From assembly GCF_002259485.1 (NCBI RefSeq), contig NZ_NPGA01000015.1, forward strand, positions 496,001-560,000: DNA of 64,000 bases. The letters are read 5' to 3'. Below, in pieces: positions 35,018 to 43,394 of the stretch. The position numbers and the translations under genes were made by a program. This stretch comes from Rhodococcus sp. 14-1411-2a (GTDB lineage: Bacteria > Actinomycetota > Actinomycetes > Mycobacteriales > Mycobacteriaceae). The first letter of the stretch is position 1. Every line of letters starts with the position of its first letter. The notes below the pieces were generated by a model. The model did no database searches, was not told where the DNA came from, and saw only the letters and a list, made by a program, of their open reading frames with translations.

Positions 35018-35974
35018 ATGCTGCATGGTCGGATACGAAGTCTGGTGCTCGCTGTAGTGGCGGTGTTGGTCGCCACGATGGCAACGGTGCTGATGGGGAC
35101 CGGTGTGGCGAAGGCCGACTCCGAGCTCGTCTACGTCTACTCGCCGTCGATGGACAAGAACATTCCGGTCAAGGTGCTCAAAGCTGCAGGCGGCGGCCCC
35201 GCACCCACCCTGTATCTGCTCGACGGCCTGCGTGCGCCCGAGAACGACAACGGCTGGCTCATCGAGACCGACGTCGAGAGCTTCTTCGCCGACAAGCACG
35301 TCAACGTGGCCATCCCGTTCGGCGGCGGCGGCACCTTCTACTCCGACTGGCAGCGTGACGACCCCAAGCTCGGGCGTGTGAAGTGGGAAACCTTCCTCAC
35401 CCAGGAGCTGCCTCCGTTCATGGCGGATCGCTTCGGCAGCGACAACGTCAACAACGCGGTGGCCGGACTGTCGATGAGCGGAACCTCGGCGCTCAACCTG
35501 GCCGCCCACCACCCCGACTTCTACAAGGCCGTCGCATCGTTCAGCGGCTACCCGACCGCCAGCAGCCCCGGGTTCGCTCAAGGTATCGCCGTCGCCGTCG
35601 GCGAGATGGGCGGCAACGCTCGCAACATGTGGGGTACCTGGCCGTCCGCGGACTGGATCCGCAACGACCCGTCCCTCAACGTCGGTGCGCTGCGCAACAC
35701 GGCAGTCTTCGTCTCCTCGGGAAGTGGCTCACCGGCCACGGACCCTGTGTTCAACCCGGCCAGCAGCAGCTTCGACCCGGTCAGGTTCGCGCAGATGGTG
35801 CCGCTCGAAACAGCCGCAGGCATGAGCAGCCGGGCATTCGTTCCGCTGCTGCAGGCTGTCGGTGGTCGACCCAACGTCAAGATCACCGGTACCGGCGTGC
35901 ACTGGTGGAACCACTGGGAGCAGCACCTGCACGACGCATGGTTCGAGACAATCGCCCCTGCCGTCGGCGGCTGA
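35018..35974 (+). CDS. Secreted mycolyltransferase (antigen 85/esterase D family)
   Basis: Corynebacterial and rhodococcal enzymes of this family move mycolic acids between trehalose and arabinogalactan outside the cell. The 318-residue precursor has a signal peptide (residues 1-33, ending GTGVAKADSE). The alpha/beta-hydrolase domain has PTLYLLDGLRAPENDNGWL, YSDWQ, and the nucleophile Ser152 in AGLSMSGTSALNLAAHHPD. The catalytic histidine is His295 in GVHWWNHWEQHL. This matches the Ag85 pattern GLSMAASSA and HSWEYW. AAGGGG precedes ATG 35018. It is strong evidence for a mycolate outer layer in this organism. Confidence 0.92.
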   Translation: MLHGRIRSLVLAVVAVLVATMATVLMGTGVAKADSELVYVYSPSMDKNIPVKVLKAAGGGPAPTLYLLDGLRAPENDNGWLIETDVESFFADKHVNVAIPFGGGGTFYSDWQRDDPKLGRVKWETFLTQELPPFMADRFGSDNVNNAVAGLSMSGTSALNLAAHHPDFYKAVASFSGYPTASSPGFAQGIAVAVGEMGGNARNMWGTWPSADWIRNDPSLNVGALRNTAVFVSSGSGSPATDPVFNPASSSFDPVRFAQMVPLETAAGMSSRAFVPLLQAVGGRPNVKITGTGVHWWNHWEQHLHDAWFETIAPAVGG

Positions 35975-35991
35975 CAGCTACTCTTTCCGCC

Positions 35992-36351
35992 ATGACGCCA
36001 CCGCGGATCACCGTCGACTACACGGTGCTCGATTGCCCGGATCCAGCTGCGCTTGCCCGCTTCTACAGCACAATTCTCGGCTGGGAGCCTGCCGGCGACG
36101 ACGGTGACTGGGTGGTGATTCACGGCCCGGGCGAGCTGCGGCTGGCGTTCCAGCGTGCGCCGGAGTTCACTCCGATCGACTGGCCGAACGACGGGATCAA
36201 GATCCACCTGGACCTCGTGGTCGACGACATGGAACAGGCCAGGGACTTCGTCGTCGACGCCGGGGCCGAACTCATCGACCACGCGCAGCCCTCGTTCTGG
36301 GTGTACCGCGATCCCGCGGGGCACATCTTCTGCTTGTGCAAAAGAGAATGA
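35992..36351 (+). CDS. VOC family protein (glyoxalase-like)
   Basis: This 119-residue protein has two beta-alpha-beta-beta-beta repeats of the vicinal oxygen chelate fold. It begins ITVDYTVLDCPDPAALARFYSTILGWEP. It continues IKIHLDLVVDDMEQARDFVVDAGAELI and ends VYRDPAGHIFCLC. The PDPAALARFY and DPAGHxFCL patterns are typical of the actinobacterial glyoxalase-like subfamily. The reaction and metal are unknown. It lies 17 bases after the mycolyltransferase and 10 before the SRPBCC gene on the same strand. Confidence 0.87.
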   Translation: MTPPRITVDYTVLDCPDPAALARFYSTILGWEPAGDDGDWVVIHGPGELRLAFQRAPEFTPIDWPNDGIKIHLDLVVDDMEQARDFVVDAGAELIDHAQPSFWVYRDPAGHIFCLCKRE

Positions 36352-36361
36352 AGGAACCGTC

Positions 36362-36835
36362 ATGGTCAGCGAAACCCACCCGGTACTCGTCGAGCGATCA
36401 GCCCTCGTCCGCGCCGACGCCGCGACCGTGCACGCTCTGATCGACAACTTTCACCATTGGCAACAGTGGTCGCCCTACGAGGGACTCGACTCTGGTTTGC
36501 AGCGCACCTACACCGGTCCCGACGCGGGAGTAGGGGCGTCGTACTCGTGGTCGGGTAACCGCAAGGCCGGCGCGGGGACGATGACCATCACCGAATCGAT
36601 TCCCGAAGAACTGATCGTGCTCGACCTCGCGTTCACCAAGCCGTTCAAGAATCGGAACGTCACGGCGTTCCTGCTCGAGCCTGTCGCCGACGGGACCCGG
36701 GTGACCTGGCGTATGTCGGGAAAGCAGAGCAAGCTGTTCGCTCTGATCGGAAAAGTGTTCTCGATGGACAAGCTCGTCGGACCGGATTTCGAGAAGGGGC
36801 TCAGGCAGCTCGCCGTTGTGGCCGAGAAGGGCTGA
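36362..36835 (+). CDS. SRPBCC family protein (polyketide cyclase-like)
   Basis: This 157-residue START-like fold protein begins VLVERSALVRADAATVHALIDNFHHWQQWSPYEGLD. It continues YSWSGNRKAGAGTMTITESIPEELIVLDLAF, then TAFLLEPVADGTRVTWRMSGK, and ends with the helix VGPDFEKGLRQLAVVAE. Such proteins bind hydrophobic ligands; the ligand here is unknown. AAGGAA lies before ATG 36362. It is 10 bases from the VOC gene, so they are probably co-transcribed. The 3' end overlaps the convergent hydrolase gene by 35 bases. Confidence 0.87.
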   Translation: MVSETHPVLVERSALVRADAATVHALIDNFHHWQQWSPYEGLDSGLQRTYTGPDAGVGASYSWSGNRKAGAGTMTITESIPEELIVLDLAFTKPFKNRNVTAFLLEPVADGTRVTWRMSGKQSKLFALIGKVFSMDKLVGPDFEKGLRQLAVVAEKG

Positions 36836-37682
36836 GTCGGTTCTCCCGTAGATCCGCCTGCTCGCCGAGCCAGCGGGCGAGAACCTGGCAGCCGGTGAGG
36901 CCGTCTGCATAATCCTCGCGCGCATAAGCGATGTGTCGGCCACCGCCGGGGTTCGACCACTCGAATCGACGCCAGCGCATCGACTGCGGCAGATACCCGC
37001 CCAATTCTGCGGCCGCAGTGCGGAGGCGTCGAACATCTTTCGCCCACTGCGAGGGTCGAAGGCGCGTCCGGGTCGCGTTTTGGAAGCTGTTGCTGCGCAG
37101 TAAGTTCAGTAGTTCACGCAGCCAGATTTTCGGAGTGCGAAACGACATCCATCGGGTCAGGTCGGCAACGTCGCGAATGAGACTGTCGTCGCTTGCGTTG
37201 CAGATCATGTCGGACTTCAGACCGATCCACTGAACCGGAATCGACTCGGGCAGAGCCGGACCCGCACCGGCGACGCCGCGCCCGGTGCAGCCGTCGACGG
37301 CACCCACCGGCTGCTGAGGATCCGACACCAGACCAGCGGCAACGATGCGGCTGCCGTCGATCGTCCCGTCGTGGACGAGACCGAGGACCTCGCGCACCAC
37401 CGTCGCTCCCTGGGAGTATCCGATCAGCGCAATCGGCCCGGCAGTGCTCTCGAGTGTGCGGCGTAGACGCCGGACACCGATGTCTGCACTGTGCCGAAAG
37501 CACAGTCCACCGAGCGCGACCGGACCGTACGACGCCGGATAGCCGATCCAGCGGCCGACGAAGCGGTCGTCGAGCTCGCGGGTGACGCAGGCCAGCAGGC
37601 CCGTCACTCGTGTCCGGTGGTCGGACGGGTGTGATTCACCGGTACCCCCGACGGCGAGTACGGTGACCGTTTCCTGGCTCAT
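36801..37682 (-). CDS. PE-PPE/cutinase-like alpha/beta hydrolase
   Basis: The 293-residue protein looks like a serine hydrolase of the PE-PPE domain or cutinase/lysin-B group. It has the N-terminal strand VTVLAVGGTGES and RWIGYPASYGP. The nucleophile elbow is LIGYSQGATVVREVL (Ser90), and DMICNASDD provides an acidic position. The histidine candidate lies near the C-terminus in GGGRHIAYAREDYADGLTGC. No signal peptide is evident. Relatives act on lipid or mycolyl esters; the true substrate is unknown. ATG 37682 is the first start. Confidence 0.72.
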   Translation of the reverse strand: MSQETVTVLAVGGTGESHPSDHRTRVTGLLACVTRELDDRFVGRWIGYPASYGPVALGGLCFRHSADIGVRRLRRTLESTAGPIALIGYSQGATVVREVLGLVHDGTIDGSRIVAAGLVSDPQQPVGAVDGCTGRGVAGAGPALPESIPVQWIGLKSDMICNASDDSLIRDVADLTRWMSFRTPKIWLRELLNLLRSNSFQNATRTRLRPSQWAKDVRRLRTAAAELGGYLPQSMRWRRFEWSNPGGGRHIAYAREDYADGLTGCQVLARWLGEQADLRENRLSPSRPQRRAA

Positions 37683-37757
37683 GGCTGTCAGTCTGGTCGG
37701 GGAACCTGAGCCCGACGCCCGACAAATGCTGAGAACTGTCTGGCAGTTCGGTCCCGG

Positions 37758-39125
37758 TCAGGTCAGAGCAGTGCGTACCTCGTCGAGGGCGTCGCGAAGG
37801 AGTGCCTCGTACAGATCCGGGTCGGGTACGGCTGCGCTGTTCGACGTGATTCCGATGGTGACGGTATCGCCGATGCCGTGGACTCCGTGGGTCAGGCTCA
37901 TGGCGGGGGACAGGGCCGGAAAACCTGCGGTGAATCGGACGCGGCCGCCGCCGAGCGTCAGGTCTGCGGCACCGCGCGAAACACTGGACACGACGGTGTT
38001 CCCGGTGACCATCGGAGGGGCTGCGGTCGGATCGAACTGCGCGACGCCCCATTCGGCCAGAAACGCCGGCACGTGTACTTCGACGTCGTCCTGTGAGGCG
38101 CGGGCTGCCCGCGACAGCGGATGATTCGCGCGAGCTCGGCGCGCAGCCAGATCGGCGGCGACGAGCTGACTGCGAGTACGGATGTCCGGTTCGGCGGGAA
38201 ACAGTCCGACGCCGACGTTGCCGAAATTGTTTCGCGCGTCGGCTCGCTCATCCCTGGCGACGGTGACCTCGGCGGCCAGATCCGGACCGTCGCCGAGAAG
38301 CCGTTGCAGTGCAACGGATACTGCAGTCAGCACGAACGTGGTGACGGTGGTCCCGCCGGACTGCAGCTCGGTTTTCGGAAGCACGATGGTCCGCACCGAC
38401 GTCCGGCCGGTGGGCGGCACGTCGAGGTCGGTCGGAGCGCGCGAAGGTGCGGGCGGGGGAATGTCGCCCGAATCGGTACCTCGCCCGAGGCTCAGCGCGT
38501 CGCGTCGGGCGCGGACACCGCCGCGAACCATCTGCGCCAGCCGAAGCGGAAGAGTTGCGGCGGCAACGATTGTGGATGCCGACTCGAACGTCGCACGAGG
38601 CTTTACTTGGACGCACGCCGGTGGGAGTGGATGCGTGCCGAACAGGTCGCGAGCAGCGCGCGCGGCCAGTGTTCCGTCGGCCGCCGCGTGCGAAAGCTGC
38701 AGCACGGCAACGAGGGCCGTGCCGCCTGGAGCGTCGACGATGTTCGGATACAGGTGCAGGTGCCACACGGACACTCGGGGGTCGACCTGACGTGCGAACG
38801 ATGCAGCGATCGCCTCGAGGCACTCCGACCACGTGCTCGTTTTCCGGTGGACGGAGATCGCGTCGGAGCGCGGGCCCGCCTCGGTCCAACGGGGATAATC
38901 GAGGCCGCACGCGACGTCACTGATGCGTCGACTCAGGACCTCGATGCGGCTGCCGCGCTCGTGCAATCGGGCCACCTCGGAATCGAGGTCTCCCGATCCG
39001 CTGGCGAAGCAGTACAGCAGAAACTGGTCGCTCGGAATCTTCGACGCCATCCAGTACGCACGCGCGTCGGTCGGATGCAGGCGGGTCGATCCGGGGCGGT
39101 TGTGGGCGGCTCGAACGCGGGGCAC
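37758..39125 (-). CDS. WS/DGAT-like acyltransferase with altered active-site motif
   Basis: The 455-residue protein resembles wax ester synthase/diacylglycerol acyltransferases (PF03007 plus the C-terminal DUF1298). It starts with RLHPTDARAYWMAS. The condensing motif is SHAAADG at 145-151, where the canonical form is HHxxxDG; the second histidine (His146) and Asp150 remain. Further blocks are NNFGNVGVGLFPAEPD and VVSSVSRGAADLTLGGGRV, close to the DGAT NVPGP region, and FPALSPAMSLTHGVHGIGDTVTIGI. It may make wax esters or triacylglycerol, or act on another acceptor. The start is GTG 39125; an ATG at residue 26 is an alternative. Confidence 0.72.
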   Translation of the reverse strand: MPRVRAAHNRPGSTRLHPTDARAYWMASKIPSDQFLLYCFASGSGDLDSEVARLHERGSRIEVLSRRISDVACGLDYPRWTEAGPRSDAISVHRKTSTWSECLEAIAASFARQVDPRVSVWHLHLYPNIVDAPGGTALVAVLQLSHAAADGTLAARAARDLFGTHPLPPACVQVKPRATFESASTIVAAATLPLRLAQMVRGGVRARRDALSLGRGTDSGDIPPPAPSRAPTDLDVPPTGRTSVRTIVLPKTELQSGGTTVTTFVLTAVSVALQRLLGDGPDLAAEVTVARDERADARNNFGNVGVGLFPAEPDIRTRSQLVAADLAARRARANHPLSRAARASQDDVEVHVPAFLAEWGVAQFDPTAAPPMVTGNTVVSSVSRGAADLTLGGGRVRFTAGFPALSPAMSLTHGVHGIGDTVTIGITSNSAAVPDPDLYEALLRDALDEVRTALT

Positions 39126-39282
39126 GCGTCGAGCCTATGCGTCCCTGTGTGAACCGGAAATCCACAGACTGGCTGGTCCCATTCTGTGAACTGTCACCAG
39201 GATGGGCCGAGGACTTCTTCGATTGCCTGGAGGTCCACCGGCGCCATGGGCGCTAGCCTGATCCAATGCATCGACCAGCACT

Positions 39283-40674
39283 GTGGCCGCGACGCCGCGG
39301 CGGCACCCAACGGCGGGTGTCGTGACGCCCAGAGTTGCCTCGGGCTATCGGGCTGGACTGCGTTCCTCGACCAACGCCGCCGCATCGGCCGACTTCGTCA
39401 CCGACATCTCCTACACCGAGTACGGCTCCGCGGCCTGCACCCTCGGGGTCGCGGCGGACAACACCGTGTTCGTCGCACCCGCGTTCACCGTGGACGGCAT
39501 CGGGGTACTGTGCTCGTCCGATTTCGGAAAGTCATGGCGTGCATCGGTTCCCGAGGGCCTGCGGCAGGGTCGGAATCGTCCGTATCTGTATTTCGACGAC
39601 GTCGACGAGCGTCTGTTTCTGCACGCCGGACGATTCGACGCGGTGCCGCCCCATCAGATGCGAACGGGCTTCACCCTGGGGGTCAGTGACGATCGGGGCG
39701 AAACCTGGCGCACGCGCACAGTGGCATCGAAAGCCAGGATGGATGCCAAAGTGTTTGCCGGTCCGAGCAATTCACGGGCCGGAAGGGTTACGTATCTCTC
39801 CGCGCCCACGCCGTTCGCAGTACGTGTGCGGCCACTGATCAACGTCACCCGTCAGGTCATCTGGCGGTCCTTCGACGGCGGGGTGAAGTGGGAAGTAGCC
39901 GGTGGTTTCGACATCGATTCGAAGAACATCCCCGGATTGCCGAGTCGGGAGTACGTCTCGTTCGGTAAGGGTGTGGTCGGTCCGGACGGCACCGTCTACA
40001 TCGGTGGCCGCTACGGTCGACGGTTCGCTGTGGCGGTCAGTCGCGACGAGGGTCTGACGTGGGACGTTCGGATGGTTCCGGGATCGGCGCTGGCGAAGTA
40101 CCACAACGCAGTGCATTTTCTGCTGCTCGGTTCGCGCTATCTGCTGCCGGAGTCGATGGCCGTCGACGACGACGGAAACGTGTACGCGGTGTGGCCGGAC
40201 CGCGACGGATTGCTGCATGCTTCCTGGTCCTCGGACGGCGCGGCGAATTGGTCGAGGCCGGTGGTGGTGTCGGCACCGGGAGTGCGCGACGCCCGCTTCG
40301 GCGCGATCACCGCCACCGGGTCCGGGCGGGTGGGCATCGCATACTACGGACGCGAGAAGGGGCGTGCCTTCCACGGCTTCATCGCGCAGTGCCGCGACTT
40401 CCGTACCGGCAGCCCGGTGTTCGTCGGCGGTAAGTACAACGAACCCGATGCACCGCTGTTTCCCTACGGATTCTGCAGTGGCGTTGCGGGTTTCGGTTTG
40501 GGTCGCTCACTCAACGAGATAGTCCGAGTGCATTTCGCCCCCAACGGTGACCTCGTGACCGGGGCCGCGATGCAGATGCGGGGACGAAACAGGCAACGCC
40601 CCTGGGCGGCGCGCTCGCAACACACCGAGATGCAGGCGGTCCTGGGACGGCTGGGTCGCATCGTCAGGGCATAG
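39283..40674 (+). CDS. Sialidase-type Asp-box (BNR repeat) propeller protein
   Basis: Five Asp-box motifs are visible: SSDFGKSW (78-85), SDDRGETW (135-142), SFDGGVKW (196-203), SRDEGLTW (253-260) and SSDGAANW (316-323). Together they predict a six-bladed beta-propeller as in sialidases and exo-glycosidases. I could not identify the Arg triad or the Tyr/Glu pair of a true sialidase with confidence, so the activity is open. No signal peptide is seen from GTG 39283, nor from the alternative GTG 39319. The gene stands alone and ends in a strong bidirectional hairpin. Confidence 0.7.
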   Translation: MAATPRRHPTAGVVTPRVASGYRAGLRSSTNAAASADFVTDISYTEYGSAACTLGVAADNTVFVAPAFTVDGIGVLCSSDFGKSWRASVPEGLRQGRNRPYLYFDDVDERLFLHAGRFDAVPPHQMRTGFTLGVSDDRGETWRTRTVASKARMDAKVFAGPSNSRAGRVTYLSAPTPFAVRVRPLINVTRQVIWRSFDGGVKWEVAGGFDIDSKNIPGLPSREYVSFGKGVVGPDGTVYIGGRYGRRFAVAVSRDEGLTWDVRMVPGSALAKYHNAVHFLLLGSRYLLPESMAVDDDGNVYAVWPDRDGLLHASWSSDGAANWSRPVVVSAPGVRDARFGAITATGSGRVGIAYYGREKGRAFHGFIAQCRDFRTGSPVFVGGKYNEPDAPLFPYGFCSGVAGFGLGRSLNEIVRVHFAPNGDLVTGAAMQMRGRNRQRPWAARSQHTEMQAVLGRLGRIVRA

Positions 40675-40675
40675 A

Positions 40676-40712
40676 CGAAAGGCCCTGCAGCACAGCGCTG
40701 CAGGGCCTTTCG
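40676..40712. terminator. Bidirectional terminator hairpin
   Basis: This is a perfect 16-bp stem, CGAAAGGCCCTGCAGC paired with its complement at 40697-40712, with a five-base loop ACAGC. The A-run and T-run inside the arms (GAAAGG/CCTTTC) give an AT-richer base. It lies between the convergent propeller and secreted-protein genes and can serve both. Confidence 0.85.
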
Positions 40713-40728
40713 TGGTCTTGCTTACCCA

Positions 40729-41550
40729 CTAGGCGACGTTGATCATGCCGACTGTGGGGAAGAAGAAGCAGCTCTTGTCCGAACCGTCGAGGGCCTTGTG
40801 GTTCACCGTGCCGAACACCGCGGCCAGAACGGTTCCCGATCCGGTTTCGACGGGTACGGCGCGGGCACCGGCGGCAGGCAGCGAGTCGATCGCTCCGATG
40901 ACGAACGGCCGAACGATGTCCTTCGCGGCGTCGGGCACACCGGAATCGGTGAGGATCGAATCGGCGAGAGTGGTTGCCAGGCCGCCGAAGTCGGCGAATC
41001 CGCCCTGCAGGGTGTTGACGTTGAACCAGGCGACCTGCATCCCGGTCTTGTTCTCGGAATCGTTCACGATTCCGGCCGGGACGAACGCGAACATCGTCTC
41101 GCCCTTGTCGACTGCATTGAGCTCGGGAATCTGGATGGACGGCAGGAACGGCAACGTGGGGATGGCAGGCGCGGTCAGCTGCGGCCACGGTCCTGCCGCT
41201 CCGCCTGCGACACCGGGAACGATGCCGAGGGGCGAGCCCGCCGTTGCGGAGCAGTTGATCGCTGCGGTGGGGTAGAAGAACGGCGTGATGCCGAAGTCGG
41301 TGAGGGCTTTGTTGGCTGCGTTCAGTGCGGCGAACGGATCGACGTTCGCATCCTCGGCGACCGGGGTACGTGAGTCGGCGATCGCGGTCGCGGCGTCGAG
41401 CGAGGCACCACCCTGTCCCTGCAGTGCGGCGATCGCCTGCGCCAGCGGATCGGCCGGTGCCGGATCCGCTGCGGCAGTGGCGGGAACAGCGAGCAATGCC
41501 GCGCAGGAGAGCGCGAGCGCGCCCGCCAGACGGCTGAGGCGACGAGACAT
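40729..41550 (-). CDS. Secreted Ala/Pro-rich protein A (Rv1157c/Rv1158c-like)
   Basis: The 273-residue precursor has a clear Sec signal peptide (MSRRLSRLAGALALSCAALLAVPATAAADP, cleavage near 28-29). The mature protein has two cysteines, in FFYPTAAINCSATAGSPLG and in the terminal SCFFFPTVGMINVA, which may form a disulfide. A central MQVAWFNVNTLQGG is shared with the second secreted protein at 43395. Similar Ala/Pro-rich secreted proteins precede pimE in mycobacteria (Rv1157c, Rv1158c). The function is unknown. AGGAG lies before ATG 41550. Further in-frame codons up to 41604 are not needed. Confidence 0.78.
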   Translation of the reverse strand: MSRRLSRLAGALALSCAALLAVPATAAADPAPADPLAQAIAALQGQGGASLDAATAIADSRTPVAEDANVDPFAALNAANKALTDFGITPFFYPTAAINCSATAGSPLGIVPGVAGGAAGPWPQLTAPAIPTLPFLPSIQIPELNAVDKGETMFAFVPAGIVNDSENKTGMQVAWFNVNTLQGGFADFGGLATTLADSILTDSGVPDAAKDIVRPFVIGAIDSLPAAGARAVPVETGSGTVLAAVFGTVNHKALDGSDKSCFFFPTVGMINVA

Positions 41551-41684
41551 GTGTGACTCCTGTGACTGATGTGGCTTATGTTGCGGTTGCGCTGATATCA
41601 CCACACATCATCTCGACGTCACAAGCTCAGAAAGATTCCGTTGTTCAATCGAGACGGTCCCAACAAGCCGGGCTGTGATTGCCG

Positions 41685-42263
41685 TCACCCCACGTCGATG
41701 CCGAAGTCGCGCACGATTCCCTCCAGCCCCGAGGCATAGCCCTGGCCGATGGCGCGGAACTTCCATTCGGCCCCGCGTCGGTACAGCTCGCCGAACACCA
41801 TCGCGGTTTCGGTGGAGGCGTCCTCGCTGAGGTCGAAACGGGCGAGTTCGCGCCCATCGGACTTGTCGACCACGCGAATGAAGGCGTTGACGACCTGACC
41901 GAAGTTCTGGCCAAGGGCGTCGGCGTTGTGAATGGACACCGGGAAGACGATGGAGTCCACTTCCGGGGTCAGGGCAGCCAGGTCGACATCAATGCTCTCG
42001 TCGTCACCTTCGCCCTCGCCGGTCCGGTTGTCGCCGGTGTGCTCGATGGCACCGTCGGGGGAGCGCAGGTTGTTGTAGAAGACGAAGTAGCTGTCGCTCA
42101 GTGCCTTCTTCGTGGTGCGAAGTCCGATGGCGCTTGCGTCGAGATCGAAGTCTCCGCCGGTGGTGGCGCGGACATCCCAGCCGAGTCCCACGCTCACCGC
42201 CGTCAGATTCGGTGCTTCTTTGGTCAGCGAGACATTTCCACCCTTGGCAAGCGTTACGCCCAT
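41685..42263 (-). CDS. TerD family protein
   Basis: This is a calcium-binding TerD domain protein of 192 residues. It starts [23 protein letters not shown] and contains VGLGWDVR. The acidic metal-site regions are [12 protein letters not shown] and [28 protein letters not shown]. It ends in [33 protein letters not shown]. TerD proteins are linked to tellurite, stress and phage resistance and to differentiation in actinobacteria. The other ter genes are not next to it. I prefer ATG 42263 because GAGGAG is nine bases upstream; ATG 42269 (MDMGVT) is the alternative. It is divergent from the DUF1906 gene. Confidence 0.92.
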   Translation of the reverse strand: MGVTLAKGGNVSLTKEAPNLTAVSVGLGWDVRATTGGDFDLDASAIGLRTTKKALSDSYFVFYNNLRSPDGAIEHTGDNRTGEGEGDDESIDVDLAALTPEVDSIVFPVSIHNADALGQNFGQVVNAFIRVVDKSDGRELARFDLSEDASTETAMVFGELYRRGAEWKFRAIGQGYASGLEGIVRDFGIDVG

Positions 42264-42501
42264 GTCCATCCACTCCTCAGCGCGTTCGTCCGTGCGTCGT
42301 CCTCCCCACCATATTCATGTTCGTGACGTGGGTGCGCGAGGTGCTCGTGTGAAGCCGGAGGGGAACGGGGTGGGTGTGAGCAGTGGGGCTGGCGGTACCG
42401 ATGGGATTGTGGTGGGATACGACAAACGATGGAAGATAGCAGTGGTTGTGCGATTTATCGGGTAGGCGCGCCGCCGCGATCGAACGACGATGGAGATTTT
42501 T

Positions 42502-43239
42502 GTGCAGGTTTCGCGACGTGAACTGTTCAAGTACGCCGCCGCGGGGTCCGCGGCCGCCGTCGGATTGGTTGCGTTGGGTTCGACGACCGCGCACGCCGAC
42601 GCCGGGCTCGGCACACTCGTCGACTACTCGGGTGGGGTGCCATCGGCATCCGCGATCAAGAATGCCGGTCACCTCGGAGCTGTCCGCTACGTGTCCGATC
42701 GGCGACCGGATGCGAACTGGATGATCGGGAAGCCGATGCGCAAGTCCGAGGCCGATGCCTTGACATCCGCGGGCCTGGAAGTGGTCTCGAACTACCAGTT
42801 CGGTAAGGGGGCCACGTCCGATTGGCGTGGCGGGTACGCAGCGGGCGTGAAGCACGCAGAGCGAGGCCTCGAGCTCCACCTCGCCGCCGGTGGTCCGGCA
42901 GACCGCCCGATCTACGCGTCGATCGACGACAACCCCACCGCTGTGGAGTTCGCAACCCTGATCGCGCCGTACATCCTGGGCTGGCAGTCGGTGATCGGAG
43001 CCGAGAACACGGGAATCTACGCCAATTCACCGACCATCGAATTGGCCTCGGTCGCAGGCCTCGGCCGGTGGTATTGGCAGCACAATTGGGGAACGCCGAA
43101 GGGCTTCGTTCATCCCGACGCGCACATTCATCAGATCCGAATCGACAAGGATTTCGTGGGCGGAGTCAAAGTCGACATCAACAATATTCTGAAGGCTGAT
43201 TACGGGCAGTGGTCGAAATCTGCCGCTGACATTCTCTGA
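42502..43239 (+). CDS. Tat-exported DUF1906 protein (Rv2525c-like, glycoside hydrolase-like)
   Basis: The 245-residue precursor starts VQVSRRELFKYAAAGSAAAVGLVALG, with a twin-arginine motif SRRELF and a cleavage region STTAHADA. The mature domain reads GTLVDYSGGVPSASAIKNAGHLGAVRYVSD, VVSNYQFGKGATSDWRGGY, RPIYASIDDNP, and the ending IRIDKDFVGGVKVDINNIL. This is DUF1906, a TIM-barrel glycoside-hydrolase-like domain. M. tuberculosis Rv2525c is a Tat-exported member tied to the cell wall. I prefer GTG 42502 because GGAG lies eight bases upstream; ATG 42490 is also open. The substrate is unknown. Confidence 0.88.
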   Translation: MQVSRRELFKYAAAGSAAAVGLVALGSTTAHADAGLGTLVDYSGGVPSASAIKNAGHLGAVRYVSDRRPDANWMIGKPMRKSEADALTSAGLEVVSNYQFGKGATSDWRGGYAAGVKHAERGLELHLAAGGPADRPIYASIDDNPTAVEFATLIAPYILGWQSVIGAENTGIYANSPTIELASVAGLGRWYWQHNWGTPKGFVHPDAHIHQIRIDKDFVGGVKVDINNILKADYGQWSKSAADIL

Positions 43240-43335
43240 AACAACATCGATGTAATTCTTTTCCGACAATCTACGAATGCAGCACGGCATTCGGAGAACC
43301 CGTGCATATTCTTTCCGAATTCACCCCACGAACAG

Positions 43336-43370
43336 TTCGCCCCCGGCTTCTCGCGGAAGCCGGGGGCGAA
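43336..43370. terminator. Terminator hairpin between DUF1906 and secreted protein B genes
   Basis: The perfect 14-bp stem TTCGCCCCCGGCTT / AAGCCGGGGGCGAA encloses a seven-base loop. It lies between convergent genes, 97 bases after the DUF1906 stop and 25 bases from the other stop. Confidence 0.8.
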
Positions 43371-43394
43371 GTGCGTCAGTAGTGCAGATACGAG

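Noticed and set aside
42264..42501. Possible operator repeats in the terD/DUF1906 divergent gap
   Set aside because: The gap is about 240 bases and contains G-rich stretches, but I found no convincing palindrome or promoter pair.
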